Source: Cucumis sativus (lineage: Eukaryota; Streptophyta; Magnoliopsida; Cucurbitales; Cucurbitaceae). From it: a DNA stretch of 64,000 nucleotides. This document shows positions 9,378-21,269 of the stretch, in pieces; the stretch's first letter is position 1, and every line of letters starts with the position of its first letter. Location: NCBI RefSeq assembly GCF_000004075.3, contig NC_026656.2, positions 22,454,607 through 22,518,606 on the forward strand, written 5' to 3'. Under the pieces are notes generated by a model. That model ran no database searches and was not told the DNA's origin. It saw only the letters and a list, made by a program, of their open reading frames with translations. Position numbers and translations under genes: made by a program.

Positions 9378-11822
9378 ATGGACCCACCACCGCCACCACC
9401 CTCCAACGCCGCCCCCACCATCACAAAGCTCCGTTTGATGTGCAGTTACAGCGGTCATATAACCCGTCGCCCCCGCACCAAGTCCCTTTCCTATTTAGGC
9501 GGCGAAACACGCATTATCTCCGTCGACCCAACCACCGTCAACACTCTCTCCACCTTCATTTCCCACCTACTAACTATCCTTCCCATTAAACCCCCCTTTT
9601 CCCTCAAATATCACCTCCCTCACTCCGCTCTCGACTCTCTTATCTCCCTCTCCTCCTCCGACGACCTCCATTTCATGTTCTCTGAGCATCTCCGTCTCTC
9701 CTCTTCTTCTTCCTCTTCCTCTCGCATTAGGCTCTTCCTCTTTTTCCCTGAACCCGAGAAACCCCATAATGTTATTCATCATCCCAAGACTGAGGCATGG
9801 TTCTCCGATGCGCTTAAGAGTGCGAAGATTTTGCAAAAGGGGCGCGATTGCTTGGTGGGTTTTGATGGGGAAGGGTTGATTGGAGAGAATGAAGTCAAGG
9901 GTATTGTTGATTTGGGTAATGGGGGTTTTTCTTTGCCGGAATCCATGGTTTTGGAGACTAGTTCTTCTTTTGGATCATCGTCTTCTTCGGCTTCTTTGGC
10001 TAATGTGTCTCCTCCCATTAAACCTCAGAGTGAGGATTTTGGACTCAGTTCGGTGGCTTCGGATTCCGTCGCAACCCTCGCGAGGTAACTTTGACTTTTG
10101 AAATTGCTTTGTTTCAATTTGGTTATAAGCTTTGTTATTGATGTTTTAGTATTGGCTCTAGTTTACTTAAATCTCTCTTAACAACCTTTACTATTTTTGG
10201 ATTGCGTATACGAGAATGTTAAACTGGTTAATTGTATTAAGGTTTGAGTGAAACCAAGTTGGAAGAAAATGAAGATTAAACTGTTTAATTCTCATTGCTT
10301 CCTGAGAAGGAAAGAAAACAAGGATATGGTTTTTCAGCTGTTTTTTTTCTGTTTGGATTATCATAGTTTTGCCAGTAAATTGGTTAGTTGTGAAATTTAA
10401 AGCTTAATTTCCTCAAAAACGATACAGATTAGTTTCAAGATCACATTTCTCCCTATTTTTCTTGAGCTCTGATAACCAGTCTTCTAATAGGCAAAAGAAT
10501 TTGTAATCTTTACAGTGATATTCCCCCTACCAATTCGTGTTCTTCAGTTGAAAATGGGGTCACGTCTGTTCCTGTAATAACAGAGAGTAATTTTCACAAT
10601 CTCGCTGCCGGAGTTCGTTCCCGAAACCCTCATGACTTTTCAGGCTATGCCCGACCGAACCTTTTTCAGCACCAGGAATTGCAATTTGTTCAACCAAGCA
10701 TACCGGTAGAGAGCTGCCTTCCTGTTGTGTATCAAATGCCTTCTTACTATCCAGTCCAGCAGCCTCAGTTTGTGCATTACCAGCCGATGCCGAACCATAT
10801 GTATCCTGTGTACTATTTGCCCGTTGGACAGACACAAGTTTCAGCCCCTTCCAATCTACCCGTGCAAGCCCCCGTTGGACAGACACAAGTTTCAGCCCCC
10901 TCCAATCTACCCGTGCAAGCCCCTGTTGGACAGACACAAATTTCAGCCCCCTCCAATCTACCTGTGCAAGCCCCCGTTGGACAGACACAAATTTCAGCCC
11001 CCTCCAATCTACCCGTGCAAGCCCCCGTTGGACAGACACAAATTTCAGCCCTTTCCAATCTACCCGTGCAAGCCCCCGTTGGACAGACACAAATTTCAGC
11101 CCCCTCCAATCTACCTGTGAAAGCCCCCGTTGGACAGACACAAATTTCAGCCCCCTCCAATCTACCCGTGCAAGCCCCCGTTGGACAGACACAAATTTCA
11201 GCCCTTTCCTTACAATCCGTGCAAGCCCCCGTTGGACAGACACAAATTTCAGCCCCTCCAATCTACCCGTGCAAGCCCCGTTGGACAGACACAAATTTCA
11301 GCCCCCTCCAATCTACCCGTGCAAGCCCCCGTTGGACAGACACAAATTTCAGCCCTTTTCAATCTACCTGTGCAAGCACCCGTTGGACAGACACAAGTTT
11401 CAACCCCTTCCAATCTACCCATGCAATGGGGCTTGCACAATACTGCGACGGCAATCTCAACTCATAGTTTGGTTCTGCCTGATGCGTCACCTGTTGTTCC
11501 TCTTCCTCAGGTAGCTTACAAGGAGATGATGCCCGAGCTACACTCACAGAATCATGGAGCAATGCCATCTCTTGCTAATCCGACTTCGCTCGAGTCTGCT
11601 GACGAAGTTCAGCAGCATCCAGTGATCATTCCTAATGATGTTGCAGCTGATGCATCCAGTGAAGTTGGACATACTTGTGACGAATACAATGAAGATGATC
11701 CTACAAGGACCTTAATATACAAATCTCAGCCTCTGCCACCGCTGCAAAGTAAACCAAGAGCCTCAACAAACCTTCTATCGGACGCGATGGCACAGCTGCA
11801 GATGATAAAAATCAACCAGTAA
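9378..11822 (+). CDS. PB1-domain protein with 17-residue tandem repeats; reading frame broken in the repeats
   Basis: Exon 1 is 9378-10084 and exon 2 begins at 10516. The start chosen is the ATG of MDPPPPPPSN; an in-frame ATG at 9291 lies in leader-like sequence. Residues about 15-118 are a PB1 (octicosapeptide/Phox/Bem1p) domain: TKLRLMCSYSGHI with the basic-cluster lysine, then SYLGGETRIISVD and SSDDLHFMFSEHL. PB1 modules mediate protein-protein pairing; plant relatives include the PAL OF QUIRKY group. A Ser-rich linker follows, then a Gln/Pro-rich region with twelve copies of VGQTQISAPSNLPVQAP. The repeat unit at 11231-11279 is 49 bp instead of 51. As written, translation therefore leaves the conserved frame and stops at 11467 (552 residues). 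The plausible native C-terminus, ending in DAMAQLQMIKINQ, is open in the other frame to 11822. The cause is either a real frameshift allele or a base-calling or assembly error in C runs. Confidence 0.75.
10823..11432 (+). repeat. Twelve-copy 51-bp coding minisatellite
   Basis: GTTGGACAGACACAA starts at 10823, 10874, 10925, 10976, 11027, 11078, 11129, 11180, 11231, 11280, 11331 and 11382. Spacing is 51 bp throughout except the ninth unit (49 bp). Units differ by a few substitutions, for example AGCCCCCTCC against AGCCCTTTCC. It encodes a 17-residue Gln/Pro/Ala/Ser-rich repeat. Because 51 is divisible by three and the unit has no stop in several frames, long spurious frames also appear on the minus strand. 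Confidence 0.97.
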
Positions 11823-12329
11823 AAGATTTTGATGACCCAGTTTTATGGGATTCTTTTTCTTTTATGATTGGGGTTCCTGATGAGGATTGTGTTATAGGTG
11901 TAAAGACTGAATGGTTGTTATTGTTGTTCTTTTTCTTCTCTGTCTATGTTGTATTTCTTTCTTTGGTCATGGGATAAATCATCTAATATATATGTTAAAC
12001 ACAAAGTGTCCTTTATTTATATGGAAATTGGATTAGAAATGTTATAAACAATCCATTCAACTTAGGAGCTCAAGGTTGAAATCAATCCATTTAAACATCC
12101 AACATTTACACTCTTTTGTTAGGTATTTGTTTGGATAAAACAAAATATTTATAATATATAGCAAAATATATGTGTAGATTGTGATATTTTGTTTTATATT
12201 TAATATATTTTGCTATATTTTTAAATACTTTTAGAAGTTTTGTTATTTAAAATAATTGTTTTTATTTTTTTAAAAAGTTGTTCATGCATCAACTAAAATA
12301 TCTCTTGTATTAATATGATCATAGTGCAT
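11823..12329. other. 3' UTR of the PB1 gene and AT-rich spacer
   Basis: The first 180 bp are T-rich and probably the PB1 gene's 3' UTR. The rest is AT-rich without recognisable content. Confidence 0.4.
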
Positions 12330-13226
12330 TTAAATTGATTCACTAGATATCACATTGAAGTCCAACCACAACTTCAGAGCAATAAAAGTTGGCAACAAAA
12401 AGCCGGACCAATCACCACAAACATCGGTTGGACGAGCCATATACCAGTCAAGACTCTTGGGCAGAATAGCATAAATGAGTTCATTAGAGTCTGACCCAAC
12501 CACAAGCAAAATAGTCAAATAAAGAGCTAGCATCACCAAAGCTTCAAGGGTTGAGCTAGCATCACCAAAGCTTCAAGGGTTTGAACAAGCCAAGGCAAAC
12601 TCTCCCGCATCCAGCAAGGAGGAGTCAAGAACCACTCAACTAATGCCCCCAACCCCTTCATGATCCAATCAAGACGCATTCGAATTGAGCTTCCAGAACC
12701 TAGAAGGCAACGACACCCACAACTCCATATCACCTGGAACTTTTCCCACAAAACTGGAGCCTCAAGTGAGTAAACACCCACTAACTCCTCCAACCGCGCA
12801 CGAGTACCCTATTAGTCGACATAACACAGTCTGATCGGGACCCTTTGTGCTTTAGTTGGTTTCTGTAATTCCACACTTCCCATTGAAGTATATAGCATTG
12901 ACTTACTGATTCAACCCTTTTAGTGCCTCGGTAGTTCCTTTCCAACGATCCATTAAGCTTCGATAGCTCTTGAAACCCGACAAAAAGGAATATAAGGAAG
13001 GAAAAAGAGAGAGCAAAACACGCCTAAAAATTTTGCATCCCCAAAACATGTGACTCGCATCCTCCACAGACTTCCTGCAAAATAAACACAAAGGATTGGT
13101 AATGATTCCCCTTTTGGTGATATTACTGAGAGTAGGGAGGGAGTTAGTAGCAGTCTTCCACATTGACAACTTGACTTTGGGAGGCACCCTTGGTCTCCAC
13201 ATTGACAAACCAAAAACGTTTGTCAA
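12330..13226 (-). mobile_element. LINE (non-LTR retrotransposon) remnant: zf-RVT plus decayed RNase H
   Basis: On the minus strand, 13226-12903 encodes RVPPKVKLSMWKTATNSLPT followed by a Cys-x2-Cys...His-x4-Cys cluster (CLFC...HMFWGC), the reverse-transcriptase zinc-binding domain of plant LINE polyproteins. Downstream, 12800-12340 keeps traces of a type-I RNase H domain (WKLNSNAS, GVGGIS, VVLDS), with in-frame stops and frameshifts. A 29-bp duplication sits inside this part. The reverse transcriptase and endonuclease are absent. The element is dead and truncated. Confidence 0.8.
12524..12581. repeat. 29-bp tandem duplication inside the LINE remnant
   Basis: GAGCTAGCATCACCAAAGC and the following CTTCAAGGGTT occur twice, head to tail with no spacer, starting at 12524 and 12553. 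Adjacent perfect copies indicate replication slippage after the element lost function. Confidence 0.9.
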
Positions 13227-14904
13227 TCAAAAAAATTAAAGATTAAGTTGCACAATGCCTTTCCTCTTGTCAATTGCCTAATTGAAAAGATGAATGTCAC
13301 TCATTAAATCAATAAATTTAAAATTTTAACTTTTAACAAATGTGTCAAATGAGTTTAGCGTAACTAAATTTTTCATGGCTATTTCTCTAAAGATTAAAAT
13401 TTTGAAATTTTGAAATTTTGAAATTTAGTAATTTAATAATTTTCTACTTAAGAAATATTCAAAAGAAATTTAGTTTTCAATTTGCATTTCCTATAGTATG
13501 AATTTAAAAACATTCAATAAGGTTTTTGAGCATGCTCATTTCTACATCTAATATATTTATGTTATGTTTGAGTTTCTTAGAAACAAAAAGAGTCACCATC
13601 AACAAAATTCATAAAATTGATAACTTAAATCTATCATTTAGCAAAGGCCAAAAAGCAGAAACATTCGAGAAAAGAAAAGAAAAAGAGGCCAAAAAGCATA
13701 AAAATGATTAGTAGAATGAAAATAAACAAACAAAAAAAGTCTTTATTTTCCACTAGGAGTAGATGACCCTTTTTTGGGTGTAAAGACAAAAAGAAAGAGA
13801 CTTTGTGAAGTCAGATTATAGGGAAGTTGAAGGCATATATAGTCCTAAATTTGATGAGCCTCCGGGACTCACTTCTCTCACTTCAATCTCCCTTTGCTTC
13901 TTTTGTAGCCTCCCTTTGGTCATGTGAAGGACATTTTTTTTTTGTTGAGAAAGTACAAAAAGAAAACATTTAATATAGAAATGAACACATCAAACAATAT
14001 TGATTTAACGTGGTAGTAATTGGTATGCCCTTCTATCCTAAAAGTCGATGAAGTTCAATCCCCATCCCCCACAATTATTTGAACACATCATGTCATATAC
14101 TAAATGCAGCCTTAAATGATCCTTCACATGGGTTCTGTATTTAACAACTATATGAACCAATTATCTTTAATAATGAGTACTACTAGTTAGAGGCAAAGCA
14201 AATGAAGCAGTATATATCAAAATAGTAATAGTGTCTATCTTTCACGTAATATCTTAGTATATTTATAAATATTTTTTTTTAAAAAAATTCATTGAAAATA
14301 ATTCTTCTTGACTAGCATCTTATTTACCTAAATATTGATCAACATAGTAACTACTAATATACATATAAATTTTTTTCTTTAAAAAAAACCATATTTTTTG
14401 TTGTATGAGTTCTGTTGATATGCAAATTTGAAAAATCTGATATAGAAATTAGTTTTCAGTTGCTAGATTTGCGGTTACCCAATCTAACCCTACAATCTAG
14501 TGCTAAAGTTACCCAATTTTTATATTCATTTTCAGCGAAGAAAGGTTCTTCATTTTTTAAGTTAAAAAATGAGAAGAACACCACGAATTACGTTAAATTT
14601 ACCTTCATTCGTTTGTTTACGATAAAGATCCATCCCATGATTTGAGGAAGAGTAGGGCTAAAAAGAGAGAAAAAAAAGGAGTAATCTGATGAAAAGTTTG
14701 CCACATGGTAGTTGTCTTTGTAATAATTGGAGGAATGGTTTTTGTCCCATCAATAAGAACAGTTTTATTACTGGGAGGAGATATTGGCCTCAAAAAGGCC
14801 AAAAAAAATATCTTCTCTCTCACACCAGATCCAACCTTTGTACCTATCAAATTTGAAAAACTTTGACACCCATCACTTTTTACTGCCAAATTTCCATTTT
14901 TTTC
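13227..14904. other. Intergenic between the LINE remnant and the LPP gene
   Basis: No gene recognised. A short minisatellite of AAATTTTG-type units lies at about 13390-13425. The frames at 14415-14645 (+) and 14617-14889 (-) are AT-driven and lack family features. Confidence 0.4.
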
Positions 14905-15556
14905 TTTGTGGGTCTTTCTGAATATCTATCCGTATTCAATTCCTCGTTCACTTTTAACCCCATTGTCGTCTTTCGAGGAGCCAGCGGATATTTTTCAAGC
15001 CTTCCACTCTGATAAGCTCAGACTCTTCTTCGCTTGGTATACGATATTCATATTTTCTTTTCCCTTTGTCTTGTGACGTCTTGTAATCAGCCCTCATTTT
15101 GGGGGTTTCCCCTGCTTTTTATGTTGTTGTTATAATGCCTTGGAGGAATGTTGTTGGATCTCTTTGTTGTTTTAAAGTTTTTGGTGGTGGCAACGCCTTT
15201 CAGGTTTGTGGGTTTTCTTGTTACTGGATTTCCCAGTTGCTAAATTCAAAGGAAATTTGAATTGCTTGAACTTTGTGAATGATTGGCCTGTCTATCGGTT
15301 GGATTTACTTTTGAATTATATGTGTTGTTTGTTTTTTGTTTTTTTTTTGAAGCGGGATATGGATCTATCGAAATTGCAGAGCTTTTATATTTGATTTGAT
15401 TTGATTTGGAAATGAAAAATGTTCTTCTTTTGACTTTAGTTTTTTTCTTTTGATAATCTTTCCTTGAAAATTCTTCTTTTAATTGATCAAACTGTTTGAA
15501 TAAATGCCCGTAAGAATTGTTTGGCTGCAGAGACTCATATTTATAATCCCATTCAT
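14905..15556 (+). repeat. Duplicated promoter/leader block, copy B (upstream of the LPP gene)
   Basis: This is the plus-strand partner of minus-strand 7757-7140. It covers the C/T-rich proximal promoter, the probable first non-coding exon (ending at a TTG|GTATACG donor-like site near 15037) and the start of a long leader intron. The donor-like GGTATAC is also present in copy A. Because the functional LPP gene lies downstream in the usual arrangement, copy B is the more likely source, but the direction of copying is an inference. Confidence 0.85.
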
Positions 15557-17106
15557 TTGGTGGAAGCCTTCATGATTAAGGTTTTCTTTTGTTTAGGGTA
15601 ATTATACGAACAAATATAATTGTTTGGAGACTTGTTAAGATCTCTTTTTAGGCACTTTTGCAATATAACTTTGAGTTGAAGTAAGTTTTCTGGAGTTTTT
15701 AACAAAACTTTTCCTCTGAAGGTTTTGTTGGGGTTATTTAGGTTGTATCACAAACGAGACCACAGCTTTCCTCCATAACTCTTGATTGCTTTCCATCCAT
15801 TAATTTCCCATTGATAGATCGCCAGAATCAAGAGAATCAAAAGGTATAAGTTTCCATGCTTTGTTTTTCTCGATGATTGTTAAGTCTGATTCTGAGCTTC
15901 CTTTTTTCTTTGTTTTTTTGCATTAAGTATCCTTTTTCCTATTTTTGTATTAGAGAATCAGATTTGATTTATACTGATTCAAGAAACTTTTTCCATTTCT
16001 AGGAGGAGAAATGCCTTATTCTCTCTTCCACCCTCCTGTACAGCTTTCTTATTAATGAAAAGTCTCGTGTAGAATTTTCTTTTTAGACAACTTAGGACTG
16101 TAGATGGAGTACACCTTATTGAATTTTAAATAAAATTTCCTAGTTGATCACTTCCATGGTGTCGGTTGGGCAAGCAGGTGTCTGGGGCATTCCTAGATAA
16201 AATTCCACAGATATTCTTCCAAATTCATCTTGATTGTGACAATAACCCCTAGGGTGGGGATGCACCAACTTATGCTATGCAATGTTCATCAATGATTTGT
16301 TGAATTTTTTAGTTTTGAGATCAAGCTCTGTTACAACAGTTCCATTTTTTTGGTACTATTTTCAGCCCTGCATTCCACTTGGGGAAGGATGATCCTAATA
16401 GTTCTACAATACATTACTTCTAAATCTTTTGGATGAATTAGTTAATAGGTCATTGAAAATTATATTTACATCAAACTCTTCATTGATTCCACTTCTACTG
16501 TGTTCTACAACTTTATTCAACTATTTGATTTTTATACCCAATGAGCTTAAGACAACAACCAGGTCAACTAACAAACTGTTTCGGTGGAAATTCATTCTGT
16601 AGGGACTATCTTCTTTAAGCGCTCTGGATGCCTTTGAACTTTTATCGCTTTTTCAGTTATAAATAATCCAACTTATTTCTCTTATACTGTTCTTTGTAGT
16701 TTTAACGTAACTATTTCTATTAGCATGCTTGTAACCAAACAGCGCACATCGTAGATGGGTGTTTGCATGTGTATGCATGTAAAATTCTTTGAATTTTCTT
16801 AATTTCAAATAGACAATACATCTTTCTTTGATCTTAGCCTTTGTTGAGAGCCTAGAGTAAGCTCTATTCTTTTTCAATGTATTTGTTCTTTTCTGTTTGT
16901 GGACAAGGTGCAACATATTTTTTTCTAACATTTGTACAATTAGTCCTGCTGAGGAAAAGAGAATTCTAGTATTTTCTCACAGTTCTTTTCTTCTATTAAC
17001 ATGGTTTACAATGCAGCGTACTGCCATCATATTACTGCAAGGTGAAGGTGGAGCCTGATTTTATTTCATTTTTGGTTTTGTTTTTATGCTTGTGCAGAAC
17101 AGCAGA

Positions 17107-18689
17107 ATGAGGGAAGTGCAGCTTGGTTCACACACTTTAAGGTCCCATGGAGTTGCTGTTGCGAGGATACACATGCACGATTGGTTTATATTTCTTCTTC
17201 TTGTGCTGATTGTGGCCATCCTAAATTTGACCCATCCATTTTATCGCTATGTCGGAAAGGACATGATGAATGATCTCAAATATCCCTTCAAAGATAATAC
17301 TGTTCCTATCTGGGCCGTACCCGTAGGTTTGCTTGTGTTTTTCTTGTCTATGAAATTTTTTATATATAAGCTGGAATGGGAACTTATGCGACTTTTATTT
17401 TTCTTTTTTGTGATGTGTGGATGATTAGCTGTATGCAATGCTGTTGCCAATAGCAGTTTTTCTATTCGTGTATTGGCGTAGAAGGGATGTTTACGATCTT
17501 CATCATGCCATACTAGGTGAGATACATGACCATAGTTTCCTTTCTTCCATTGGTGATACTTGTATGCAACTTGCTGAAGTAAACTGGAATATCCTGCAGG
17601 TCTGTTTTACTCTGTCTTAATAACAGCAGTCATTACTGATTCGATAAAAAATGCAGTGGGGCGGCCTCGACCGAATTTCTTTTGGCGTTGTTTTCCTGAT
17701 GGGAAAGATGTACATTGTTTGAAGCAACATTTGGCAGTTTTTTGTCTGTTTTAATACATATCTTGTTCGACTTCTTGTTACATATTGGTTTCTTATTTCT
17801 CAGGTGTATGATAAATTAGGTAATGTTATATGCCATGGCGATGCGGATGTTATCAAGGAAGGGCATAAGAGCTTTCCGAGTGGGCATACTTCATGTAGTT
17901 ACAAAAAAAATTCTTTCGAAGTTGATTCAATAGTAGTTTGATTTGAATATCTGGATATGGTATTTTAACCTTCTCGATTTCCTTTTGTGAACTTTTGTCC
18001 TGAGGCAGGGTCTTTCGCTGGTCTTGGCTTCCTGTCGTTGTACTTATCAGGAAAAATAAAAGTTTTCGATCAGCGAGGTCACATTGCAAAACTCTGCATT
18101 GTTTTTCTTCCCCTGCTTTTTGCAGCTCTTGTAGGCGTTTCTCGAGTGGATGATTACTGGCACCATTGGCAGGATGTGTTCGCTGGAGGTCTGATCGGTA
18201 TGTGCATTTTCCTTCATCATCTTGTCACTATTGCAACTTATACATGAAAGTAAATGATTGTAAAGAGCTCTACTATTGCAGGGCTTGTAATATCTACCTT
18301 CTGCTACTTGCAATTCTTTCCACCTCCATACCACTCTGAAGGTATATAGTTTTGATCCCAAAACCATGACTCATTTTTTCTCTACTGAAGATTTAACTAG
18401 GGGTGTTGTCATTACTAGTCGCATGCTCATTTGCTGTAATTAAATCACGGGTGTTTTCCTTCGATTCTGGCCTGTAGGTTGGGGACCATATGCATATTTT
18501 AGAGTGTTGGAGACACTTGCCAATCCTCCACCGCCGCCGAATGCCATAATTGTTGCGCAGAATGAACACAACGTCGGAAGGCAGGCTGAGAACGAGGTCG
18601 ATGACCGAAGCAACGATAGATTTATAGGATTGTCAATTGATTCCAATTCTCGATCAACAACGCAGGAAACTGAAACTGAGAGGAAATAA
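17107..18689 (+). CDS. LPP2: Lipid phosphate phosphatase (phosphatidate phosphatase, PAP2 family), LPP2-like
   Basis: Seven coding exons: 17107-17322, 17429-17516, 17600-17709, 17804-17894, 18009-18197, 18282-18341 and 18478-18689. They encode 321 residues, the family's usual size. The enzyme removes phosphate from phosphatidic acid and related lipid phosphates at ER or plasma membranes. All three catalytic blocks are intact: KNAVGRPRP (118-126), FPSGH (162-166) and [12 protein letters not shown] (213-224). About six hydrophobic segments are visible, the first at [10 protein letters not shown] after [10 protein letters not shown]. The N-terminus [20 protein letters not shown] closely matches Arabidopsis LPP2/LPP1-type proteins as I remember them. 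The C-terminal tail is Asn/Asp/Arg-rich. The leader is long, with probable non-coding exons ending near 15037 and 15843 and the start codon two kilobases from the promoter block. Confidence 0.93.
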
Positions 18690-19329
18690 GTGGTTGCATA
18701 TAATGTTTGTTTGCAGGCTTGAAAGCACTTTGCTGCAACCTTCAATGGCACAGCATTGGTTGTATTTGTGTGGTTATTCTTAGTCTAATAATTCTACCTG
18801 ATACAACTTTTGTACAGCAGGTTTTTCTTTGGTTTTTTTCTTTTTCTTTATACAGCATGAGCCATTGCTATCTTGTAGTAAACAACTCTTTTCGGCCCTA
18901 TTTTTTACCAAAGCAAAGCTGATGCTAAAAACCAACTTTATTCTGTTTGTTTTTAATAATCGTATGACATCTACTACCTAATTGGACAAACTGAATTGTT
19001 GGTCAGTTTTATGTAAGCCTATGGATATATGCTACCACTCAAATTAGGGTTACGGTAACCATTTTTCTTTTGTAAACTGAATTGTTGTTCATGTTCACCA
19101 TGCTAGTTTACTAACATTTTTACTATAAAAGCATACTCACAAATATGAAAATGATTAATATTAGTTGAAGAATTTGATAGTGGTGGATTAATAAAATGAA
19201 TGTGCAATTAATGCATACAAATTAAATGGAGAAATAAGAAGTCGAAAAAGATGTTGAAAGATGCAAAAAAAAATTCTGAAAGGAGAAGATAAAAATGAAA
19301 GGGTAAGGAAATGGGTAAGAGAGGAAATT
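18690..19329. other. LPP 3' UTR and spacer
   Basis: T-rich DNA follows the LPP stop and is probably 3' UTR to about 18960. Nothing else is recognised before the glycine-rich ORF on the other strand. Confidence 0.4.
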
Positions 19330-19689
19330 TCAAAATTGAATGAGGGAAGGCTGCTTAGGTTTAGGGTTAGAAATGAGATGAGAGAAATAAGAATCAACAG
19401 ATTGAAAGGAGACGCCATATCCAAAGCCTTGCCCAATTCCAAGCCCTAACCCAACGCCACAGCCGGCACCCAGGCCAAATACGAGGTGAAGGTGATTCCA
19501 GGGCGAGGCACCGGCGTGGCCGATCCCTCCCACGAGTCCGAACCCGATTCCAAGGCCGCACCCAACTCCTGCTCCTCCCCCGGCTTCCAAGACTAAGGCT
19601 GGTAGTTCCTTCGTGTTGCGGCGGTCCTGGTCGAAACAGAAAATGGTGGGGAAGTTGTTCCATGGGGAATTGGAGGAATCTGATTTCAT
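19330..19689 (-). CDS. Small glycine-rich protein
   Basis: A single open frame of 119 residues begins MKSDSSNSPWNNFPTIF. From about residue 37 to 95 every second residue tends to be Gly, in two blocks (GGGAGVGCGLGIGFGLVGG and GLGAGCGVGLGLGIGQGFGY) separated by an SPWNHLHLVF spacer. The rest of the tail is Ser/Pro/Lys-rich. No signal peptide is obvious. Two Gly-alternating blocks around a short hydrophobic spacer recall small plant glycine-rich proteins such as TGD5 of the chloroplast outer envelope, but this link is from memory and weak. GC content is well above the flanks and the codon pattern is coherent, so it is likely a real gene. The 3' part (after QGFGYGV) may hide an intron. Confidence 0.6.
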   Translation of the reverse strand: MKSDSSNSPWNNFPTIFCFDQDRRNTKELPALVLEAGGGAGVGCGLGIGFGLVGGIGHAGASPWNHLHLVFGLGAGCGVGLGLGIGQGFGYGVSFQSVDSYFSHLISNPKPKQPSLIQF

Positions 19690-20338
19690 AGTGAGAGGAT
19701 GAAAAAGAGAGAGTGAGAGAGAGATGTGAATTTTGAACTCTATGTTTGTTGTTCTTCACATATTTCTTATCCCATCGCCCAATCTCACTTCCCGTTGGAT
19801 ATCTTCCAAATTTAAATTCTAAACTCTTTGAACTTTTTATCTGTTTTCGTTCCTAATCTTTAAAAAATGTATTCATATCATTAAAGTATTTACATGGTAA
19901 AAAAATACCAAATAAATTCGACCCATGTAGAAAATAAAAGTATTACACCCGACCCTAAATACTATTTTGTTCGTTCGTTAGCTACCATAAATACTATTTC
20001 AAAATTCTCATATGTGAGTGTATTTACTATATATTACATGTTACAGTATTTGTTATATTTTTTACTATTTTATATTCATTTTTTTATTCTTTATTATAGT
20101 GTTTACTATTTTCTTTCTAAACTAAAGTAATTTGCACGTTAATCAAATATTATTATAAGATTTTTTTTTATAAAAAAATATAACAAAGGCCATATAGAAC
20201 AATTTTGAAAATGAAAAAAACTCATTGACCTACCATAAAAAATACAAAAAATAACCTTGTCAATTAATTGGCCACTTGCGTATTATATTTGGTATACGAT
20301 CATTTAGCTTTGTGAGATACACGATCGTTTAGATTTGT

Positions 20339-20377
20339 GGTACACAATCATTTAGAATTGACTAACGATTGTGTACC
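20339..20377. repeat. Perfect 11-bp inverted repeat with 17-nt loop
   Basis: GGTACACAATC at 20339-20349 is the exact reverse complement of GATTGTGTACC at 20367-20377. It lies within a cluster of ACGATCGTTTAG-like words. It could be a decayed MITE end or a chance palindrome in satellite-like DNA. Confidence 0.6.
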
Positions 20378-21269
20378 AATATTCCAACTGACTTTTTTTT
20401 TTAAATCCTGTATTTGGTACGCGATCTTGAACCAAATAACATTTTGAAGCAAAATAATATAAGATTTACGATTGATTGAAAAAAAATATTATTTAAGTCG
20501 AATTACTAATTAAGGTAGAGTTTATTGATTGTTTTTTAATCATATTTACTGAGAATTATAAATATGTCACATTTCTGTTTACTTAGAATTACTTTTCAAT
20601 CATTTACTTAGATTTACAAATATGTTACATTTACTTTTATTGTTATTGTTACTATTTGACTCTAACGATAAGAGTAACAATGAACGTGACATATCCATAA
20701 CTCTCATACTGTAACAATAACAGTAACGACATCATGTAATTTACAAACACAATTGCATATTGATCACTCTCAGCTTGTCAATCATATTTTTGAACTTTTT
20801 TATTAGACTTTGGAGTGGTCCTATATGTTTGAGTATGAAAACGAATCAAAGGCAAACAACGAACGAACATAATCAAATTGGATTGAATTTTTACATTATC
20901 ACTAATTTATTACATTTTTCTAGAATAACATAGATCTAAGTTTATTGTAAAACTTTATTATAGAGCTTGAGTTTAAAAAGATTTTCTAATTTTAATCTTC
21001 CATTCCAATCATTGTTTGTAGTGTGGAAAAAAAGATTGGATTTGTTAGGCGGTTAAGTTGGGTGAAATAACACATTGGTCAATTGATATTTATGTAGCGC
21101 CCCCACACTTTTGTTGTAGTGCACACGTACGTATCTAAAAAGAATTAGTTATGCTAATTATAACTAATGAAATTGAAATTTTGGAAGACAATTCTTTCAC
21201 ATAAATTAAGTTATCACACAATACGCCCTAACAAGTACAAATACAATAGTAAAAAGAACATAAAGGTGA

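Noticed and set aside
10560..11294. A 244-codon open frame on the minus strand with repeated FVSVQRGLARVDWRGLK
   Set aside because: It is the antisense shadow of the 51-bp coding minisatellite. A unit divisible by three without stops is open in several frames. No family feature or start context supports it.
19394..19759. Alternative 121-codon minus-strand frame over the glycine-rich ORF
   Set aside because: Arg/Trp-rich shadow of the glycine-rich frame with no coherent domain.
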